Assembly (NCBI GenBank): GCA_010909165.1
Contig: MU008174.1
Location: 496,001-560,000 of the forward strand
Direction of reading: 5' to 3'
DNA length: 64,000 bases
Source: Anthoceros angustus
Taxonomy: Eukaryota > Streptophyta > Anthocerotopsida > Anthocerotales > Anthocerotaceae
Under the pieces are notes generated by a model. It saw only the letters and a list, made by a program, of their open reading frames with translations, searched no databases and was not told where the DNA came from. The position numbers and the translations under genes are program-made. This document shows, one piece after another, positions 57,198-64,000 of the stretch. Numbering within the stretch: position 1 is the first letter of the stretch; each line of letters opens with the position of its first letter.

Positions 57198-57400
57198 TGG
57201 TATCGGCAGCTTTGCTCTTGATGCTAGAGCTACTTTCCTATTTCCTCCTAAGGCATCCATTCTCCTATGCTTCCTTTCCAATTAGATCTTTAAATGGAAC
57301 TTCTATGCTGGAGATCTCGCCTTTGGCAGCAAATGGATCAAGCTCAGATCATGCTTTGAAGGATGCACAATTTGTGCATCAAATCCTGCCCTTGCACCAT

Positions 57401-58310
57401 GAATTCACCAAATCCCACTAAACAAGGAGTTTGGAGAAATATCAAGGCCGCAAGGCAAGAGAAGCGACAGAAGGACCACAAAAACAACAAAGTGCATGGT
57501 GTGAAGAGCTTGAAGTAGTCTCTAAACAAGTTGCTAATTTCATTGGATCTATTTTGATTAAGTCACCGGATCAAGGGAATTTGATTAGACTTGCTAGACA
57601 AGACCTACTTACCTCTTTTGATTTATTGCAAGTTTCTGCAATCCAATTAGCTCTTCAACATATTCCTAACTTGGTTGCTGGCCCTTCATTTCCCGGCTTG
57701 AATAATTTGCTAGAAACTCTTGGTTGCATAAAGAGTGACATTAGACTTACCCAAAAATCCAATCATTCTAATTTTGCCTCTTTGCAACAAGAAATTAGCA
57801 ATATTCGAGATCATCTAGATAGGCTCCTTCCCAAAGGAGACTCTGATTTTGATGATGAGACAGATATTCCAGTAAATATAGCTGGCCAAGCCGAGATGAT
57901 CTGCTCCGAATGCGCATGTCCTTTCTCCGCCCGCGGCGATCGGAAACCAAGTGCGCCTATCGGACAAATTAATCCTATTTTGAACTCACTGCGATGGAGT
58001 GAATGTTGACGACGATATTAATCAACTTGAAAAGTTAAAAGCGCTAGAGGAGCAAAAGGCCAAATGGCTTGAAGATGAGAAGAAGAGTTGGGAAAAGGCT
58101 AAAGAAAGAAAAACTCAAACATGATCCAAAGACGCCAACGTGGTTCATGGAGATAGCTTTAAGGAAAGGATAGATTCAATGGAAAAGGATATGATGTATG
58201 GAGTATTCGCATGAAAGGAGTATTGCGCGTGAACTATGGGATATAGTGAGTGGTTCCAATGATCGTCCCATGTGGGATTCGACTCATAGAAGAATGGGAC
58301 AATAAGGATC
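57401..58310 (+). pseudogene. D-type copia N-terminal extension and start of gag
   Basis: The frame from 57401 begins MNSPNPTKQGVWRNIKAARQ and continues in a neighbouring frame with EELEVVSKQVANFIGSILIK and LQQEISNIRDHLDRLLP. A Lys/Glu-rich coiled-coil-like part (KALEEQKAKWLEDEKKSWEK) then precedes the true gag (YDVWSIRMKG). The sequence jumps at about 58310 from D-type gag to a C-type protease. The extension before gag is not something I recognise from ordinary copia elements. Confidence 0.6.
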
Positions 58311-58384
58311 GAAGGCGTGACCATCCACCTGAGAGCAACGTCACCATCAGCAAGGCTAAGCAGCCCACTATCCTAGCAGTTTGA

Positions 58385-59113
58385 TTGTCATCTACCCAAG
58401 TCCAATCTGACTCTTGGTTTTTGGACTCTGGTGCAACTAGTCACATTTGTTTTCATAGAAATGCCTTTTCTACTTTCACTCCTTCTAGTGACGCTAAACA
58501 GTTTGTGCTTCTAGGTGATGACAGTGGGCTTTCCATCAAGGGAATGGGTTCAGTTACCATAGCCTTGCCAGACTCTTCAAACCTCACACTTACCGAAGTT
58601 CTTTATGTTCCCTCTATGACTAAAAACCTGATGTCCGTTTTGAAGTTGACACAGGAGCACAGCTGCCGAGTGAGTTTTGATCAGTAAGGGTGTCATGTCT
58701 CCCATTCCAGGTTAGGTCAGACTTTGTTCACTGGTTCTCCCCATCATGAACTTTATTTGTTGAATGTTAGAACAGTTGTTCTCCCTTCACATTTAGTTCA
58801 TTCCACACAGTCGACCTCTACTCAACTCTGGCACTGCCGTTTAGGTCACGTTAATTTCCAGCGTCTAGGATCACTCCTGAAGGGTGAGACTTATAGAGAA
58901 CCACTCTCTTTTTCCTTTGACAAAGATGCCTTCTGTGAGGCCTGTCAGCTTAGTAAAGCACACTCTCTTCCCTTCAAGGATAAGGCTCTTAGCTATGCTG
59001 ATGGTTTGTTACACACTGTGCATAGCGACATGTGCCCCTGCTTCCTCATTTGGTGGTGCCAACTACTTTCTCGCCTTTATTGACATAATGGAGCCAATTC
59101 TTTTCTCTCGATG
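58385..59113 (+). pseudogene. C-type protease and pre-integrase, best-preserved copy
   Basis: The protease DSWFLDSGATSHICFHRN continues through LTLTEVLYVPSMTKNLMSV without a break, unlike the other copies. The pre-integrase follows with LWHCRLGHVNFQRLGSL, CEACQLSKAHSLPFKDKAL and HTVHSDM. The integrase then ends at the D-type LTR junction. Confidence 0.8.
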
Positions 59114-59369
59114 AAATATATCTAGGTTAGGCACTATTCATTAGGGCGCCTTACTTAAACATTATTATATATCTAGGGCATTAAGTAGTTACTTAATTAG
59201 TTGTCCTAGTTGGTTAGTTGTTATATTAGTTACAACCAAGCTGGTTATAACTTATGGTTATAACGCCTAACCACCTAACCACCTTGCCTATAAATAGGCT
59301 TTGTACTTTCTATTATATACATTGTAATGCAAGCATCTTTTATGCTAGAGCTTAGCATGATTTTCATCA
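59114..59369 (+). repeat. D-type copia LTR, copy 3
   Basis: It is the 5' LTR of the last element, homologous to the LTRs at 54872 and 56945. An altered primer site TGGTATCGAGAC starts at 59370. Confidence 0.7.
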
Positions 59370-62300
59370 TGGTATCGAGACTTTGCTCTTGATGCTAGAG
59401 CTACTTTCCTATTTCCTCCTAAGGCATCCATTCTCCTATGCTTTCTTTCCAACTAGATCTTTAAATGGAACTTCTATGCGCTGGAGATCTCGCCTTTGGC
59501 AGCAAATGGATCAAGCTCAGCATCATGCTTTAAGGATGCACAATTTGTGCATCAAATCCTTGCCCTTGCACCATGGATTCTCCAAATCCCACTAAACAAG
59601 GAGTTTGGAGAAAGATCAAGGCTGCAAGGCAAGAGAAGCGACAGAAGGACCACAAAACAACAAAGTGCATGGGCTGAAGAGCTTGAAGTAGTCTCTAAAC
59701 AAGTTGCTAATTTCATTGGATCTATTTTGATTAAGTCACCGGATCAAGGGAATTTGATTAGACTTGCTAGAGAGACCTACTTACCTCTTTTGATTTATTG
59801 CAAGTTTCGCAATCCAATTAGCTCTTCAACATATTCCTAACTTGGTTGCTGGCCCTTCATTTCCGGCTTGAATAATTTGCTAGAAACTCTTGGTTGCATA
59901 AAGAGTAACATTAGACTTACCCAAAAATCCAATCATTCTAATTTTGCCTTTTGCAACAAGAAATTAGCAATATTCGGGATCATCTAGATAGGCTCCTTCC
60001 CAAAGGAGATTGATTTTGATGATGAATATTCCAGATAAATATCTGGCCAAGATGATGCACTCGGTCGCATGTCCCTCCGGCGATCGAAACCAAGTGCCTA
60101 TCGGACAAATTAATCGTCTATTTTGAACTCACGATGGCTGGAGTAAATGTTGACGACTCGATATTAATCAACTTGAAAAGTTAAAAGCGTTGGCTAGAGG
60201 GAGGCCAAATGGCTTGAAGATGAGAAGAAGAGTTGGGAAGCCGAAAAAGAAAGAAAGAAAACTCAAACATGATCCAAAGACGTCAGCACGGTGGTTCATG
60301 GAGATAGCTTTAAGGAAAGGATAGATTCAATGGAAAAGGATATGATGTATGGAGTATTCGCATGAAAGGAGTATTATGCGTGAACTATGGGATATAGTGA
60401 GTGGTTCCAATGATCGTCCCATGTGGGATTCGACTCTATAGAAGAATGGGACAATAAGGATCAAGGCCCAAGATATTCTAGTGAGTGGACTTTCGAATCC
60501 ATGGTTCGCCAAGTTTTAGCCGATTCCTCCAAGGACATGTGGGACCGCCTTGCCCCGATTATATTCATCTAAGGATGTAATGAGCTTGTTGTCACCGCAA
60601 TTTTCATAATCTCAAGATGAGAGAATGACTCCATTGACAATCATATCGGCATTTTCGAATCGCCAAGTCCAACCTTGAAGCGACATCAAGTTGTTGGAAC
60701 AATCTGTTTTATGACTCTTCTCTCTACCACCCTCCTAGGCTTTCGTGACTCTCAGTTCTCCGAGCGCTGAAAATCATGAAGCCTCGGTGATGCCGACGGA
60801 TTTAAGCGTCAATTGATTGGAGCAATCATACGGAGGACCAAAGTCGTCGAATCCGGATCAACCCGACGCGGTGATGTTCACTTTGGAAGGGGTAGAGGAA
60901 GAGGTCGAGGCCGAGGTCGCGGCGGAGGACTGTTTCTTCACGACCCAATCCCAACCAATATTCACAGGGCGGTGAATACTCGTCTTCTTCAGCACCTGCA
61001 AGAGGTAATAAGAAGGCGGAGTTGTAATGGTGGTGCGTAGCGAACCATATGGAGAAGGACGCAAGAAAAGAAGAACGGCGAGCCTAGGAAGGAGGCCGCT
61101 CGAGCGCATGTTGTAGTGAAGAAACAATCTTCCACAACAGCTCTCACATGCATGGCATCATCAAAGCCATCAAACCAATATTGGTATTTAGACGGGAGCT
61201 ACATCACATATCTGTCACAACAAAACTCTTTTGAGTCTTATTATTCGCGACCACGGGACACTGTCCTCTTGGCGATGATCACAACCTCCCATCTCGGTGT
61301 AGGTTCGATTGTTCTCGGATGTTCTTGAGGCCAAGTTCTCTCTTCCCATGTCCTTCACGTACCATCCATGTGTAAAAATCTAGTGTCTGCTAGCTTATGT
61401 TAGAACATAGCATGCAAGTCATTCTTCATGCGAGATAGTTGTCTTATTTCCCATCTCACAAGTAAGTCACATACTATCTCGCTCCGGCACTAGAGGACGG
61501 CCTATACAAACTATCATCCAAGTGGGTCCCTTACATAGCATGAATGTAGCCACCCACAGTTACACCTCCTCCAACACCACACTTTGGCATTGCCGACTAG
61601 GTCATCCTAATAGCCAAAAACTCATCCAAATGTCTAAGGGAAATTTTTATAGAACACCTTCCCTATCCAAGATAGAACCCTATCCTGCGAGCTGTCACCA
61701 CCAAAAGGCACCTCCTTCCACAACCACTCTCCCTGAACAGCACCCTTGAGTTGGTCCACACGACATTTGCGGCCCTATTTACGCACCATCCTTTAGGTTG
61801 CATATTTCTTAACATTCATAGATGATTATTCTCGCTTTGTCCTCACATACATCCGAAACACAAAAGCCAAGCCTTTCTTTTCAAGGACTACATGATGTGG
61901 GCGAGAGAGACTTCTGAAAACTCAAGACCCTCCGTTCCGACAATGGAGGAGAGTTTACATCTCATGAATTTGCTGATTTTTGTCGAGCTGAAGGCATAGC
62001 TCAAAAACTCACGTACATACCTCAAAAAGCGTAGCGAGAGAATAAGAACTTACGCCTTCAAGAGATACCAGGTTGCTTGCTCTCCCAAGCTAGATTATCC
62101 AAGACTTATTGGGCAGAGGCCATTCTTTCAGCAACCTATCTCATCAATAGACTGCCGACATCTGCAGTCCAAGGTATGACACCTTATGAAGCCTTTATTG
62201 GTAGGAAGCCTTCAATCGACCATCTTGAGTTTTGGATCTCCGCTTATGTCTTTATACCTAAAGCACGGTGAAGCTAGATCCTAAGGGCCAAGTATACTTT

Positions 62301-64000
62301 CATTGGCTACAGAAGGCATCAAAGGATACAAACTATTTGATCCTGCTGGAAGCTCTTATATGCGAGTGTCACTTTTAATGAGTCCCATATACTTTCACCT
62401 TGTTAGCTCCTGCGGACACTCCTCATGATGTTCTTCCTCCCGAGAACACCGAGTATTCATCTTTTGATGATCATGATTTCATAACTCAACATATTGTCCT
62501 GCTCCTGTTCACATTGTTGCACCTATCTGCAGAGGAGGAGGAGCTACATATCCTCGGCCTCGTGGGCCTACGACTCGGATCCCGAAGAACCTCAACACCT
62601 TGAGGACATCCCGATCTCAGAGGACACCAAGAACCTCTTGAGGATGATTATCAGTCGAAGATGAGCCCGCTTCTCCTATACGAACCACTCATGAAGAGGT
62701 CGCGTTGATGATGAACAACACCAAGGTACAACGAGAACTAGACCGATTATTTGGGACCTGGGATGGAAAGAACCACCCCTGGGATACCTTGCTACCTTTG
62801 ATGATCCTATTTCTCCCTTCTCCCTTTTTCACCAGGCTGTCTATAAAGCCACTGTTGATCCCGAAGAACCTCTGACCTTGAAACAAGCATTTTCCTCTCC
62901 AGAGAAAGACTTGTGGAAAGTAGCAGTAGATTCTGAGTATAACTCATTAGTTAAAAACTCGACATGGGAATTGGTGAAACCACCTAAGGGCAGAAAAATA
63001 GTGACTAGCAAGTGGGTATTCAAAATCAAACGAAAGGGTGATGGTTCCATTGAGAGATACAAGGCACGATTAGTGGCTAGAGGGTTTACCGGATCACAGT
63101 TTAGATTATCTACCCCATGCCACTTATGCACCGTTGCCAAGTTTGCCTCCCTAAGAATGATCTTAGCCTTAACCACACAACATGACCTTCACCTCCACAT
63201 GATGGATGTCAACCCGCATGGACGTCTACAAGAGGAGATCTATGAGAGACAGGCTATGAGGTCAAGGGAAAGGAAGATTGGGTGTGCAAACTTATTAATT
63301 TTATGGCACAAGCAATCGAAAAGAATGGAATGTCATCATACATGTCAAGCTAGTTAATCGTGGCTTCAAACGAAGCAAAGCCGATGCTAGCATGTACATA
63401 TTGAAATCGAAGTGATATAATTTACCTTCTACTTTATGTCGACGACTTGTTTATGGCCTCATCTTCCTTATCCCTCCCAGAAATCAAGGCATGGTTACGA
63501 AGTCATTTTGAGATGGTGATCTAGAGATGACCTTATGCCCTTGGCGTTAATATCATCGGGGATAGAGGCAACAAAACTCTAAGCTTAGTTCAGACTAAGT
63601 ATATTAAAGAGAGTTTAACAAAATTTGATTAGAAGAAGCAACCCACTACCCCTTTGTTAGTGGCATTAGGCTCACCTCAAATATGAGCCCTAAAAGCGGT
63701 CACGAAGCATGATATCGGCGGTACCATGTAGACATCTTTTGACACCACGATTTGCATGCCGCTTCCAAGGGCACGACAAGCAGAAGTTGTTGCATATTCC
63801 AACATTCGTGCCACCGGAAGGAACATTGGCTATCGTCAAACGTATCTTGATACCTCAAAGGAACTATGCACACCGGATTGACTTACAAGTACAAACCCGG
63901 CATACCCAATTTAATCCTAACGACCGATGTCGACTATGCGTGATCCGCATAACAGAATCAGATCCGGCTATGTTCTACTATTGGGAGGTGCTCCAATCTC
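59370..64000 (+). mobile_element. Copia element D, running past the window end
   Basis: Order on the plus strand: N-terminal extension (from ATG 59574), gag (about 60300-61100, with AQDILVSGLSNPWFAKF, an Arg/Gly stretch GRGRGRGRGRGRGG), protease remnant (about 61180), pre-integrase (LWHCRLGHPNSQKL, 61583), integrase (FIDDYSRF, later SKTYWAEAILSATYLINRLP at 62098 and TPYEAFIGRKPS) and reverse transcriptase (62841-63460, including YVDDL at about 63437). An RNase H/C-terminal part (about 63800-64000, SGYVLLLGG) follows. Every domain has shifts or stops as written. No 3' LTR is inside the window. Confidence 0.8.
62878..63357 (+). pseudogene. Copia reverse transcriptase fragment
   Basis: The open frame reads KDLWKVAVDSEYNSLVKN, TWELVKPPKGRKIVTSKWVF and YKARLVARGF, the conserved start of copia reverse transcriptase (PF07727). 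A degenerate DVNPHGRLQEEIY stands where D-V-x-x-A-F-L-x-G is expected. The YVDDL active-site box comes after a break at about 63437. Confidence 0.85.

Noticed and set aside
1-64000. tRNA genes, riboswitches and replication origins
   Set aside because: I looked for cloverleaf-like stretches and box A/B pairs while reading and saw none I could defend. A tRNA scan would be needed to exclude them.

Overview
The window reads as nuclear DNA of a land plant. Support comes from spliced genes with GT-AG introns, a plant-type prolyl 4-hydroxylase with a C-terminal ShKT domain, a plant NIMA-related kinase, a DNL-type zinc-finger protein and many Ty1/copia and Ty3/gypsy fragments. Most introns are short (about 60-250 bases). 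The transposase family at 5.6-7.25 kb and the general style suggest a non-seed plant such as a bryophyte. That placement is inference and the species cannot be named from the sequence.

Layout. 1-2.7 kb holds a broken gene with a beta-class amino-methyltransferase fold. From 2.77 to 15.26 kb lies a decayed Ty3/gypsy pol gene, split inside its integrase by a 10.8-kb DNA transposon (3639-14449) with a 4-base target duplication, short terminal inverted repeats, inverted subterminal repeat arrays and a frameshifted transposase. Next comes a foldback-like element filled with a GC-rich minisatellite (15.3-16.2 kb). The gene island spans 16.9-39.4 kb. On the plus strand it has a one-exon acidic nuclear-type protein, an 8-exon prolyl 4-hydroxylase, an AT-rich spacer with a 5 x 51-base tandem repeat and a gag relic, and a 6-exon gene with a ubiquitin-like start and a zinc-finger-like end. 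On the minus strand it has a 13-exon NEK kinase and a DNL zinc-finger gene. From 39.7 to 47.1 kb is a gypsy mosaic carrying a duplicated 5' piece of the DNL gene. 47.8-48.2 kb holds degenerate 5S-rRNA-like repeats. 49.9 kb to the end is a chain of tandem and chimeric copia elements; the last runs off the window with gag, protease, integrase, reverse transcriptase and RNase H remnants.

The five intact host genes do not form a pathway. Three look nuclear or signalling, one is a secretory-pathway hydroxylase, and one is an organellar chaperone-type zinc protein.

The strongest cross-window signal is that paired repeat copies differ mostly by tiny indels and substitutions centred on CAG/CTG triplets. 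The single-copy genes keep intact frames through many such triplets. This fits either consensus errors at CHG-methylated cytosines in transposons or a CHG-focused mutation process. It warns that many apparent frameshifts in the repeats may not be real.
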